Part shown: positions 44,704-53,817 of the stretch, in pieces | How the letters are laid out: each line of letters begins with the position of its first letter | Numbering within the stretch: the stretch's first letter is position 1 | DNA from: MGIIb-O3 sp046710875 | GTDB taxonomy: Archaea > Thermoplasmatota > Poseidoniia > Poseidoniales > Thalassarchaeaceae | DNA: 58,173 nt | Assembly (NCBI GenBank): GCA_046710875.1 | Contig: JBKEHQ010000003.1 | Location: forward strand, 1-58,173 | Reading direction: 5' to 3' | The notes under the pieces: generated by a model | Seen by the model: only the letters and a program-made list of their open reading frames with translations | Database searches by the model: none | What the model was told of the DNA's origin: nothing | Translations under genes and position numbers: made by a program

Positions 44704-45468
44704 CTAATCTTCATTAATTTTTGATAATAACTCATAATCCAAAGCAAACATGCTATCTAAACTTGAATTGTCTGATGCCATATTTTTCTTTCTAATATAT
44801 CTAATTAATTTTATCAAGGTTAATTTTTTAATCATATTAATAATACGCCATTTATTTCCAAAGGTACTATGATTATTTGCACTAACCTCACTCCATCCAA
44901 ATTTTTTAAATAATTTATCTTCTAAATTATTATTTTCAGTCTTAATTATTAAATCAAATTTTAAAATATTAATTAATGCTAATGCACAGTCCTCATTTGT
45001 TAATTTTTCTAATGGTAGACTAGTTTTTCTAGAAAATACTCTTACATAATAATTATCAGAAGTATAAACACTTGGATTTTTAATAAAATCTTCCAAAGTT
45101 TTTTCATTCGTATATCCAGAATAATAATCATAATTAAAGTTGGAAATAATTCTTTTTTTAGGATCTCGGATGCAAGTAATTAACACTACTCTAGAATCCT
45201 CATCTAGTAATTTAAAATTTGGAGCACCATACTCAGTAGCAACAAACGTAATACCAGATATTTCACATTCATTAACAAAATCTAATAATTGATTTTTACT
45301 GTATTCCCAAATTGGCAATACTTCTCCGATACTGTTTGTAGGATTTCCATTGTTATGATAATCAAATAATACTTCATTATTATTTATAGCCATATTAACA
45401 ATTAGTGTACCAGCAGATTTATGTAAATGCTGAAACCAAATTAATCGATACTCTCCCTCAGAGCCCAC
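44704..45468 (-). CDS. sulfotransferase-like protein (family 2 type)
   Basis: Sulfotransferases move sulfate from PAPS to hydroxyl or amine groups of carbohydrates, lipids or proteins. This 254-residue protein has the 5'-phosphosulfate loop as WFQHLHKSAGTLIVNMA near 11-27 (K17), and the 3'-phosphate motif RDPKKRIISNF near 101-111, as in Golgi-type (family 2) carbohydrate sulfotransferases. It starts with GTG at 45468 and is divergent from a second sulfotransferase. The gene lies about 3.5 kb from a GT2 gene and is convergent with the methyltransferase. Loss of activity cannot be excluded. Confidence 0.75.
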   Translation of the reverse strand: MGSEGEYRLIWFQHLHKSAGTLIVNMAINNNEVLFDYHNNGNPTNSIGEVLPIWEYSKNQLLDFVNECEISGITFVATEYGAPNFKLLDEDSRVVLITCIRDPKKRIISNFNYDYYSGYTNEKTLEDFIKNPSVYTSDNYYVRVFSRKTSLPLEKLTNEDCALALINILKFDLIIKTENNNLEDKLFKKFGWSEVSANNHSTFGNKWRIINMIKKLTLIKLIRYIRKKNMASDNSSLDSMFALDYELLSKINED

Positions 45469-45504
45469 GTCTGTTCACATGAGAACATACTTTTGATACA
45501 GACG
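45468..45504. promoter_or_regulatory. 7-bp inverted repeat between divergent sulfotransferase genes
   Basis: The arms cgtctgt (45468-45474) and acagacg (45498-45504) lie in the 96-bp gap between two divergently transcribed sulfotransferase genes. A smaller repeat, tgttc/gaaca, lies inside the same loop. The arrangement would suit a dimeric regulator acting on both promoters, or a transcript hairpin. This is suggestive only. Confidence 0.3.
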
Positions 45505-45564
45505 GTCGTTTTCGCCTACTTCAAGGTGCTAGAATAAGGAGTACATATTAGGAGACATTTATTC

Positions 45565-46467
45565 ATGCAACCAATTGATGCTTTCATTGTAGGAGTTCCT
45601 AAAGCAGGAACTACTTGGTTAGCAAATACTATGTCCCAACATTCACAAATTCAAATTTCCGATCCAAAAGAACCCAATATTATAAGCTCTCATAAAGGGA
45701 CCTTTGACAGAATATTAAGGGAACCAAACTGGCTTGATTATGAAAATTGCTTTACAAAAAATGGGTTACGTATAGATGCGTCTGTTCATACATTTGCTTG
45801 TCCACTTTCTCCCAAAAGAATATTCAATAAAATACCAGATATGAAATTTATATTATGTTTAAGGGAACCTATATCAAGGACAATTAGTCACTGGAGTATG
45901 GTCAGAGATACCAAATCTGATATTGAGAATAATGTAGACTGGTCTGATTTTTTAATTGCATGGTCCGATGACCGTCTAAAGAGTAGCTCATTGTATGGCC
46001 AATGTATGGAAAGATGGCTTGAATATTTCTCAATTGATAATTTTTTAATTATCGATAGTAAGCATATGAGGAATGAGCCAAATAAAATATTATCCCAAGT
46101 CGAGACTTTTTTAAATTTAGATTCTCATGATTATAGTATCAATTTACAAAAACATGCAAATAGTGCAAGCGATCGTCGACCCTTAACTGCATTGGGTAAG
46201 TTATTCAGGTATGCTTTCTCTATTATTCCAAAAACTATTAAGAAACCTATAGTAAATAAATTACAGTCTATTGATTTAAATATTTACTCTATGCCAATAA
46301 TCAGTGGTAAACCAAAAATAAGAAAAGTTAATAAAAATTATTATAAAATATGTTCAAATATAGTAATCAATGATTTAATAAAATTTGAGAAACTAACGGG
46401 CTATTCAACAGCTCATTGGATTACAGAGATCAACCAATATTCTTCTGATTCTAATCAAATATCTTAA
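45565..46467 (+). CDS. sulfotransferase
   Basis: This 300-residue protein has the classic 5'-PSB motif GVPKAGTTWLANTMSQH near 10-26 (K13, TTW). The 3'-PB region is FILCLREPISRTISHWS near 94-110. Length and motif order match PAPS-dependent sulfotransferases of the heparan/NodH type. An AGGAG stretch precedes the ATG. It is followed by another sulfotransferase with 32 bp between, so the two are likely co-transcribed. PAPS could come from the cysDNC products. Confidence 0.9.
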   Translation: MQPIDAFIVGVPKAGTTWLANTMSQHSQIQISDPKEPNIISSHKGTFDRILREPNWLDYENCFTKNGLRIDASVHTFACPLSPKRIFNKIPDMKFILCLREPISRTISHWSMVRDTKSDIENNVDWSDFLIAWSDDRLKSSSLYGQCMERWLEYFSIDNFLIIDSKHMRNEPNKILSQVETFLNLDSHDYSINLQKHANSASDRRPLTALGKLFRYAFSIIPKTIKKPIVNKLQSIDLNIYSMPIISGKPKIRKVNKNYYKICSNIVINDLIKFEKLTGYSTAHWITEINQYSSDSNQIS

Positions 46468-46499
46468 TATAAAAATAATATACGGAGTTATAGGATATT

Positions 46500-47453
46500 A
46501 TGCAATCAATCCTCGACGTTCCAAATTTATTATTGATTGGAGGTCCAAAATGTGGAACTACTTCTTTGTTAACATGGCTTCGAAAACATCCTGAAATATA
46601 TCATCCATGGGAAAAAATACCAATTAGTGCCTCAGAGAGTGGTTTTTTATTGGGGGGAGTTAGTGATTTACCCTTTAGTCCAACTAAGCCAAAAGGCACA
46701 TTAATTTTACCCAATGAGATTAATATGGATAGATATAAACAGGAATCTTGGATTATAGATAAATCTCCACAACATCTTTACTCTACTAAAGCTTTAGATT
46801 CTGTTGCTAATTTATTACCTAAAGCCAAAGTCATCATAACACTTAGAGATCCATATGATTTATTTATTTCATGGCATGGAGAAATGAATAAAACAATAAA
46901 TTATGATGTATCTCTTGAAGAATTATTAGTGGCAATAGAAGAAAAAGCATGGCGAGCAAATACAAATGATTCCGACACATGGTCCTTTCTTACATATCCT
47001 CAATACTCCAGTTTTGTCAAGTTATGGATAGATAAATTAGGGGAAGATAGAGTGAGGGTAATTACACTTTCTAACATTTCTAAAAATCCTGCTTTTGTAC
47101 TTCAATCTCTCTCTAAATGGTTGGATATAGATTCTCAAAAAATGCCTAATGATTTTACCATAAAAAATGTAAGTGGTATACTATCAATAAATCCTTTAAG
47201 AAAAATTTTACGCAATCCTCCAAAAATATTTTTTTTCTTAGCGCGAATATTTCTTCCAAGTAGGGCACTCCGAAAGATTTTAATCGACCCAATTCGTAGA
47301 TTAGGCTGGAAATATGTTCCAAACCTGAAATCTACTGTTTCTAAAGAAATAGAGGCTAGAGTAAGGATGAAGTTGAGTAAAGATATTGAATTTTTTGAAA
47401 ACTTACAAGACTATGTCCCACCGCAAGTCTTAATCAATTATGATTCATCTTAA
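46500..47453 (+). CDS. sulfotransferase
   Basis: This 317-residue protein carries 5'-PSB GGPKCGTTSLLTWLRKHP near 14-31 and 3'-PB IITLRDPYDLFISWHGEM near 112-129. The C-terminal part contains a basic patch (LRKILRNPPKIFFFLARIF), possibly for membrane or substrate contact. It differs clearly from the upstream sulfotransferase, so it is not a recent duplicate. The 3' end overlaps the convergent glycosyltransferase gene by 9 bp. Substrate unknown; a surface glycan or glycolipid is plausible from context. Confidence 0.9.
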   Translation: MQSILDVPNLLLIGGPKCGTTSLLTWLRKHPEIYHPWEKIPISASESGFLLGGVSDLPFSPTKPKGTLILPNEINMDRYKQESWIIDKSPQHLYSTKALDSVANLLPKAKVIITLRDPYDLFISWHGEMNKTINYDVSLEELLVAIEEKAWRANTNDSDTWSFLTYPQYSSFVKLWIDKLGEDRVRVITLSNISKNPAFVLQSLSKWLDIDSQKMPNDFTIKNVSGILSINPLRKILRNPPKIFFFLARIFLPSRALRKILIDPIRRLGWKYVPNLKSTVSKEIEARVRMKLSKDIEFFENLQDYVPPQVLINYDSS

Positions 47454-48266
47454 ATTTTTAGATACATCCTTGGGCTCTCCAATTGTTTTTTTCCTAATTA
47501 TCCAGAAAATTGAAACTAGCCACGCTCTACTCCATAAATTCCAAGATTCAAACCTATTCAATTTCTTAACATCATTAGGGGTTTGAATAATTCGTAATTC
47601 TCGTTGGAGCTTCCACAGGCTTCCATTTCGTATACTTTCAAATGATATTAATCCTGCAGCACTTTCTACATATTTTTTTGGATTACACCGATAAAGTAGT
47701 TGTTCCGATCTTGGATATGGTGCATAAATGCCCATTGAGCCTAAAGGTTCTGGATGATGCATTATACATTTTGAAGACCACACTATAGAGTACCCTGCAT
47801 CGATCACTTTCCATGCCAAATCTGTATCTTCCCTATGTAGAAAGTACCTCTCATCAAAACCATTTACTATTTCTAATGCTTCTCTCCTAATAATTAGATT
47901 AGCAGTCTTGAACCTATCCCACTTAAATCTATTAGGCGGATTGTAAGGTATAGTATTACCAAGAGTATCCTGAGTTGTCATAGCCCCTTCAATGCCACCA
48001 ACATCAGGATTTTCAAGAATTTCTTGTATTGTTTCAATCCAGTTTTTCGGCGCAATACAATCGTCATCAAGGAAGGCTACAACATCGGCACTACCTCTCT
48101 TCCATCCAATATTTCTTGAAATGCCCGGTCCATAGTCTGTCTCTGAATCATCTATGACTTCAATTGAAGTAGGGCTAACAGTTTGTTTTGACAGTGATTC
48201 TAAACATTTAGCCAACTCTACAGGGCGCCGAAAGGTGGGAATTACCACATCAACACTCACAGCCAT
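47445..48266 (-). CDS. family 2 glycosyltransferase
   Basis: This enzyme adds sugars from nucleotide-sugar donors in an inverting reaction. The 273-residue protein has DVVIPTFRRPVELAKCLESL near 5-24, a DxD-type motif in VVAFLDDDCIAP near 64-75, and the later catalytic acidic segment in FDERYFLHREDTDLAWKV. It is soluble; a C-terminal stretch (WLVSIFWIIRKKT) may contact the membrane. Beside the three sulfotransferases it suggests synthesis and sulfation of a surface polysaccharide or glycolipid; that function is inferred. Confidence 0.88.
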   Translation of the reverse strand: MAVSVDVVIPTFRRPVELAKCLESLSKQTVSPTSIEVIDDSETDYGPGISRNIGWKRGSADVVAFLDDDCIAPKNWIETIQEILENPDVGGIEGAMTTQDTLGNTIPYNPPNRFKWDRFKTANLIIRREALEIVNGFDERYFLHREDTDLAWKVIDAGYSIVWSSKCIMHHPEPLGSMGIYAPYPRSEQLLYRCNPKKYVESAAGLISFESIRNGSLWKLQRELRIIQTPNDVKKLNRFESWNLWSRAWLVSIFWIIRKKTIGEPKDVSKNLR

Positions 48267-48316
48267 GGCTTAAACGACATACTGGCTCGTATTTATATGA
48301 GTTGATTTATGGTGGT

Positions 48317-51300
48317 TTATGAACAACCAGTAGTTTCACCGCAAGCATCACACTTTAGACAAGTCCCATTTCTTCTCATTTGGCTACTACCACAAGATGC
48401 ACAAATATCGCCCGTATATCCCCTTTCTCTTGCTAATCTTCGTTCTTTAACTTCAATATCTTCTAAATTTGATATCGAATCTAAAGTCATTTGCAACTCT
48501 CTCTTTTCACCTTGAGTTCGTAGAATACCAAGATCTGTAATTTCTGGTTTACTTATTGAGTATGGATCAAAATCGGCTTCTTCAACACTTACATGTGCTA
48601 AATCATCTCTCCCCGCATATTCAATAGCTAATTCCCTAAATATGTAGTCTACTAAACTCGAGGTCATCTTTACTCTTCCACTTCCTCCTTCAACCATCCC
48701 ACTAGGTTCGAATTTTTGGAAAGTAAATACTTTTACGAAAGCTTCCAATGGCACTCCATGCTGTAAACCAATAGAAACTGCAATTGCGAACTGATTCAAC
48801 ATTGCCCTCCAAGCAGCACCTTCTTTTGATGTGACGAGAATAATCTCTCCTAACTTACCATCAGGATATTCTCCAGTGATTAAGCGCACACTATGTCCAC
48901 CTATTCTTGCTTTGATATTATCGCCCTTCTTTTTGTTTGGCAATTGCCGCCTTGTTGCGATATACTCTACCATTGATTCTGCTATTGGTCTAGCAGATGC
49001 TTCAGGAACTGGTAGTACTCTGACAACATCTTCAACCATTTTTGTTACAACCAATTCTTCAACATCTTCTTCCATTGCGCTTGAGTCTACTAGTTGATTC
49101 ATCAACGGCTGAGAAAGTTTTGAACAGTCTCTATAAACCGCACATGCTTTATTCATCGTTGCATGACTCAAATTATATGCATCTCGTATCTCCTCTACAG
49201 TAGAGTCAGATGGCATATTTATTGTCTTTGATATAGCACCTGATATGAATGGCTGAGCTGCCGCCATCATCATAACATGCGCCTTCCAATCAATAGATCT
49301 TTGACCATATTTTCCACATGGTGTTGCACAATCAAACACGGCTAAGTGTTCATCCTTCAATCCAGGCGCACCCTCTATCATATTATATCCAAAAACATAA
49401 TCATTTGCTGTATCCGTTTCATTTGATGAGAATCCCATATGTGACAAAACATCAAAGAAAGGATTTTCATAATCCTCTTGTGTCATTCCCAATTTTTCAG
49501 TACAAAATGATTCTCCTAATATATTTGAAGAGAATGCAGAACGAATATCAAATACATCCGCAAAACTATCTTCAATTCTTTTAACAGTGGTGTTGTCGAA
49601 TCCCAGATTTAATAATTTTTCAGCAGAAAGATGAGGGCAGTTGTTAAGTGTTTTACTTCCGGTAATATATTGTTCAATATCACGAGTCTCTTTTTCTGAA
49701 TATCCTAACCTCTTTAATGCATTAGAAACTCCTCCATTTACAATTCTCAAAGATCCACCGCCGGCTAGAGTTTTGTATTGTACTAAAGAAAATTGAGGTT
49801 CTACGCCAGTAGTGTCAGCACCCATTACCAAACCTATTGTTCCTGTAGGTGCTATAACTGTAGTTTGTGCATTTCTATATCCATGTTCTTCACCTTCTCT
49901 TAATGCCGAATCCCAAGCACTCCTAGCTGCTTCTAATAGATCTTTAGGGCATTTCTTAGAGTCAATACTCATTGGTGTGACTGATAAGCCTTCATATTCA
50001 TTCGCATCATTTCCGTAGGCTGCTCTTCTATGATTCCTCATTACTTTAAGCATATGTTCTTTATTTCTTTCATAATCTGGATATGGGCCCAATATTGATG
50101 CTATTTCAGCACTAGTTGCATATGATTCTCCGCACATAATTGCAGTCATGGCACCACAAATTGCATACCCTCTTTCATCATCATATGGTATTCCCATATG
50201 CATCAATAAAGATCCAATATTACAATAACCAAGTCCTAATGTTCGATAATCATACGACTTTTTAGCTATTTCCGCAGAAGGAAATTGTGCCATCAAAACA
50301 CTAATTTCTAAAGTAGTAGTCCAAAGTCTTACACTATGACGAAAATCTTCAATATTGAATACCTGTGTATTCATGTCATAATATTTTAAGAGGTTTATAC
50401 TGGCAAGATTACAAGCCGTATCATCTAAAAACATATATTCAGAACATGGATTTGAACCATTTATTTTCCCTCCTTCAGGACAAGTATGCCATTCATTTAT
50501 TGTCGTATCAAACTGTACACCAGGATCAGCACACGCCCAAGCTGTATATGCTACTTTATTCCATAGTTCCCCAGCATCGAGCACTTTGCAAGGCTCAGGC
50601 AATCTATCCTCTTCTTCAGCTTTATCTAACTCTGTTCTCCAGTATAAATTCCAACTATCTTTATTTTCTACAGCATCCATAAATTCATTAGGAACTCTTA
50701 CAGAATTGTTACTATTTTGTCCCGATACAGTCATGTAAGCTTCACCCTGCCAATCAGTATCAAAAACATCAAAATCAACTCCTTTCCAACCTTGTTTTGC
50801 TAGATCTATGATTCTTTGAATGTGAGGTTGTGGAACACTATCTTTTATTGCTTTAACCATTGATTTTCTTAGTAGAGAATTGACTCCTTGGTCAAATCTA
50901 CTATTATCAATTTCATGATTCCAAATAGAATCCATTATTGAATTTGCATGTCTTTGAAGGATATTACTTCCTATCACAAGTGCAGAAACTTTCTCTTCTT
51001 CACTAGATTTCCAATCAATATATTCTTCAATATCTGGATGATCCAAATCTAATGTAACCATTTTAGCAGCCCTACGGGTAGTCCCTCCTGACTTTATTGC
51101 ACCAGCAGCCCTATCTCCAATTTTTAAGAATGATAGCAAACCCGATGATTTACCACCGCCGGATAAAGGCTCATCTTTCCCCCTTATTCTAGAGAAATTT
51201 GAGCCCGTGCCTGAGCCGTACTTGAATAACAATGCTTCACGATTCCATAATCCCATTATTGATCCAGTACCTCCAACTAATTCATCCGAGACAGATTGAA

Positions 51301-51952
51301 TAAAGCAGGCGTGTGGTTGTGGGTGTTCATATGCGTTTATTGATAGCTCTAACTCTCCTGTAGAAGGATCAATGTAATGGTGCCCTTGTGCAGGCCCCTC
51401 TATCCCATACGCCCAATGTAGGCCAGTATTGAACCATTGAGGACTGTTTGGAGCAGACCTTTGACTGGCAATTAGATAACACATTTCATCAAAATATGAT
51501 AATGCATCAGCTTCTCTAGCAAAGTATCCATACTTCCATCCCCAATATGTCCAAGTACCAGCCAAGCGTCTAAACAGGCTTCTTCCATCTATTTCTCCCC
51601 CAAATCTTTCATTTTTATCTACGGATTGAAGCTTCTCGTGATCAGGTTCACTTCTTTGAAGCCATACCGGTACTCCCTCTTCAGGTACCTTTCTGAGGTA
51701 CAAAGGTACACCGGCTTTACGTAAATATTTCTGCGCTAGTACTTTTCCTGGTACTCCTGAAAATCCAGAAGGAAGTTTTACTCCATATATTGATTCAGCC
51801 ATGGATCCATCAGGATTTCTTATTTCAACATCCATCTCAATCCAATTGAAAGACCCAAAAGGATCATTCCCACTAGCAGTAAAACGTCTTTCAATGACCA
51901 TGCCATTTTCTTCTTCTAATGATGAATTATTATTTTTTATTTTAGACTGCAT
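48317..51952 (-). CDS. nrdJ: adenosylcobalamin-dependent (class II) ribonucleoside-diphosphate reductase NrdJ
   Basis: Class II RNR makes deoxyribonucleotides with B12 and no oxygen-dependent radical. The 1211-residue single chain has the active-site NPCSEYMFLDDTACNLASINL segment (Asn-Cys-Glu), the GLGYCNIGSLLMHMGIPYDDERG region, and SGGGKSSGLLSFLKIGDRAAGAIKSGG early. The C-terminal zinc-ribbon-like region (CASCGSSQM...CLKCDACGETTGC) carries the redox cysteines and is typical of long NrdJ. It implies a requirement for B12, made or scavenged. No intein is apparent. Confidence 0.95.
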   Translation of the reverse strand: MQSKIKNNNSSLEEENGMVIERRFTASGNDPFGSFNWIEMDVEIRNPDGSMAESIYGVKLPSGFSGVPGKVLAQKYLRKAGVPLYLRKVPEEGVPVWLQRSEPDHEKLQSVDKNERFGGEIDGRSLFRRLAGTWTYWGWKYGYFAREADALSYFDEMCYLIASQRSAPNSPQWFNTGLHWAYGIEGPAQGHHYIDPSTGELELSINAYEHPQPHACFIQSVSDELVGGTGSIMGLWNREALLFKYGSGTGSNFSRIRGKDEPLSGGGKSSGLLSFLKIGDRAAGAIKSGGTTRRAAKMVTLDLDHPDIEEYIDWKSSEEEKVSALVIGSNILQRHANSIMDSIWNHEIDNSRFDQGVNSLLRKSMVKAIKDSVPQPHIQRIIDLAKQGWKGVDFDVFDTDWQGEAYMTVSGQNSNNSVRVPNEFMDAVENKDSWNLYWRTELDKAEEEDRLPEPCKVLDAGELWNKVAYTAWACADPGVQFDTTINEWHTCPEGGKINGSNPCSEYMFLDDTACNLASINLLKYYDMNTQVFNIEDFRHSVRLWTTTLEISVLMAQFPSAEIAKKSYDYRTLGLGYCNIGSLLMHMGIPYDDERGYAICGAMTAIMCGESYATSAEIASILGPYPDYERNKEHMLKVMRNHRRAAYGNDANEYEGLSVTPMSIDSKKCPKDLLEAARSAWDSALREGEEHGYRNAQTTVIAPTGTIGLVMGADTTGVEPQFSLVQYKTLAGGGSLRIVNGGVSNALKRLGYSEKETRDIEQYITGSKTLNNCPHLSAEKLLNLGFDNTTVKRIEDSFADVFDIRSAFSSNILGESFCTEKLGMTQEDYENPFFDVLSHMGFSSNETDTANDYVFGYNMIEGAPGLKDEHLAVFDCATPCGKYGQRSIDWKAHVMMMAAAQPFISGAISKTINMPSDSTVEEIRDAYNLSHATMNKACAVYRDCSKLSQPLMNQLVDSSAMEEDVEELVVTKMVEDVVRVLPVPEASARPIAESMVEYIATRRQLPNKKKGDNIKARIGGHSVRLITGEYPDGKLGEIILVTSKEGAAWRAMLNQFAIAVSIGLQHGVPLEAFVKVFTFQKFEPSGMVEGGSGRVKMTSSLVDYIFRELAIEYAGRDDLAHVSVEEADFDPYSISKPEITDLGILRTQGEKRELQMTLDSISNLEDIEVKERRLARERGYTGDICASCGSSQMRRNGTCLKCDACGETTGCS

Positions 51953-52111
51953 TATTTACCAACTCACTAATTTTTAATAGACGATTTTTAAGGTCTCACG
52001 CATAGCGGGATTTCATCTTCTGAATGGAGGGTGTTTAATGCTTGAGGAAGAGTGATGCCAAAATAATACCATTAACTGATTTTTAATTTATTTCTAAATT
52101 TAAAATACTAG

Positions 52112-52513
52112 TTATTTATCAGAATTATTTATTACTAATTCCCACGTTAATTTTACTCCATAACCTGTTAACATTATTCCAACAGAACATAGCTTTTCAT
52201 GACTATATTCAATTATACGCATAACTAATTCCTTTGGAACTTGGCCATCAATAATATATTTCATATTAATTTTTGTGAAAACTCGCGGAGAATCCTCTGA
52301 TCTTTCTGAATCAATTTCTATATGAGCAGATTTTACATTTTTAATTCGATCCTTAAGTCCACTTATTACATCTACGAAAGAGCATGCAGCGTGAGCATGA
52401 AGCACCATTTCCATTGGACTAGGATATTCATCACCATATATTCCAAAAGATTTTCCATTTGATGTGATGCCCTCCATTGTCAAACCTTCTACCCAACGAA
52501 CCATGCCTTTCAT
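52112..52513 (-). CDS. OsmC/Ohr-family redox protein
   Basis: This 133-residue protein has two conserved cysteines, C44 in PMEMVLHAHAACSFVDVI and C109 in YSHEKLCSVGIM, each within its family-typical helix. OsmC/Ohr proteins reduce organic hydroperoxides through these two residues. The short central beta-hairpin region is also as expected. It is divergent from icd, with 57 bp between the open frames. It is a likely oxidative-stress enzyme; the electron donor is not visible. Confidence 0.85.
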   Translation of the reverse strand: MKGMVRWVEGLTMEGITSNGKSFGIYGDEYPSPMEMVLHAHAACSFVDVISGLKDRIKNVKSAHIEIDSERSEDSPRVFTKINMKYIIDGQVPKELVMRIIEYSHEKLCSVGIMLTGYGVKLTWELVINNSDK

Positions 52514-52578
52514 ATTTACAACCTGTAAGTAACTAGGTCAAGAGGGTTGGCTTCTTGAATGACCGCTAAGTGGGCTAT

Positions 52579-53817
52579 ATGATGGATATGGCACAGGGAG
52601 TTAAAGTAACAATGAATGATGGGGAATTAATTGTACCCAATACGCCAATTATTCATTATATTGAGGGCGACGGAATCGGCATAGACATCACTCCAGTTAT
52701 GATCAATGTTGTAGATGCTGCAGTTAATAAGGCATATAAAAATGTAAGAAAAATTTATTGGAGTGAAGTTTTAGCAGGCCAAAAAGCATTTGATGCAACA
52801 GGTGAATGGCTCCCTAGTGATACTCTGACATCAATGAAAACAGGTCTAATTTCAATTAAAGGACCTCTTACAACTCCTGTGGGAGGAGGAATAAGAAGTC
52901 TAAATGTAGCGCTTCGCCAAAAACTCGACCTTTATGCTTGCGTACGCCCAGTTAGGTGGTACGATGGAACTCCTAGTCCCGTAAAATCGCCAGAGAATGT
53001 AAATATGATTATTTTTCGTGAAAATAGTGAAGATGTTTATGCTGGAATAGAATGGGAAGCAGGTAGTCCGGAAGTGCAGAAAGTAATAAATTTCTTACAT
53101 GATGAAATGGGAGTTACAAAAATTAGATTCCCAGATACAAGCGGGATTGGAATAAAACCAATTAGTAAAGAAGGAACTACGAGAATTGTAAGAGCGGCAA
53201 TTAATCATGCAATAAGCAATAATGAACAAAATGTGACGATAGTACACAAAGGAAATATTATGAAATTTACTGAAGGAGGATTTAGGGACTGGGGGTATCA
53301 ATTAGCAAAAGAGGAATTTGGAGCTATCGAGATCGATGGAGGGCCATGGTGCTCAATGATAAATCCTATAACAGGTACTGAAATTATCATAAAAGATGTT
53401 ATTGCAGACGCTATGTTACAACAAATTTTAACAAGACCAAAGGAATACAGTGTATTGACAACAATGAATCTAAATGGTGACTATATTTCTGATGCTCTTG
53501 CTGCTCAAGTAGGAGGAATTGGGATTGCTCCAGGTGCTAATATAAATTATGATTCTGGAATTTCAATTTTTGAGGCTACTCACGGCACTGCTCCAAAATA
53601 TGAAGGGCAAGACAAAGTAAACCCCGGCTCCTTAATCCTATCAGCAGAAATGATGCTTAGGCACATGGGATGGAGTGAAGCAGCAGATTTGATAGTGAAG
53701 GGGATGGAAGGTGCAATATCGGCCAAGACAGTAACATACGACTTTGAGAGATTAATGGATGATGCAACTTTACTGAAATGTAGTGAATTTGGCGAAGCAA
53801 TGATTTTACATATGTAA
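52579..53817 (+). CDS. icd: isocitrate dehydrogenase (NADP-dependent type)
   Basis: This TCA-cycle enzyme oxidises isocitrate to 2-oxoglutarate. The 412-residue protein shows HYIEGDGIGIDITPVM near the N-terminus, the substrate-binding KGPLTTPVGGGIRSLNVALRQ region, the DGTPSPVKSPENVNMIIFREN segment, and ATHGTAPKYEGQDKVNPGS, where the Lys-Tyr pair after GTAP is the NADP-specificity signature of the Icd branch. The start is taken at the first ATG (52579); a GTG at 52570 would add three residues. It would function with an aconitase; one candidate is the aconitase-family gene at 39.5 kb. Confidence 0.95.
   Translation: MMDMAQGVKVTMNDGELIVPNTPIIHYIEGDGIGIDITPVMINVVDAAVNKAYKNVRKIYWSEVLAGQKAFDATGEWLPSDTLTSMKTGLISIKGPLTTPVGGGIRSLNVALRQKLDLYACVRPVRWYDGTPSPVKSPENVNMIIFRENSEDVYAGIEWEAGSPEVQKVINFLHDEMGVTKIRFPDTSGIGIKPISKEGTTRIVRAAINHAISNNEQNVTIVHKGNIMKFTEGGFRDWGYQLAKEEFGAIEIDGGPWCSMINPITGTEIIIKDVIADAMLQQILTRPKEYSVLTTMNLNGDYISDALAAQVGGIGIAPGANINYDSGISIFEATHGTAPKYEGQDKVNPGSLILSAEMMLRHMGWSEAADLIVKGMEGAISAKTVTYDFERLMDDATLLKCSEFGEAMILHM

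Noticed and set aside
45565..47453. Recent tandem duplication of sulfotransferase genes
   Set aside because: The two proteins share only the PAPS-binding motifs; lengths and other regions differ clearly.
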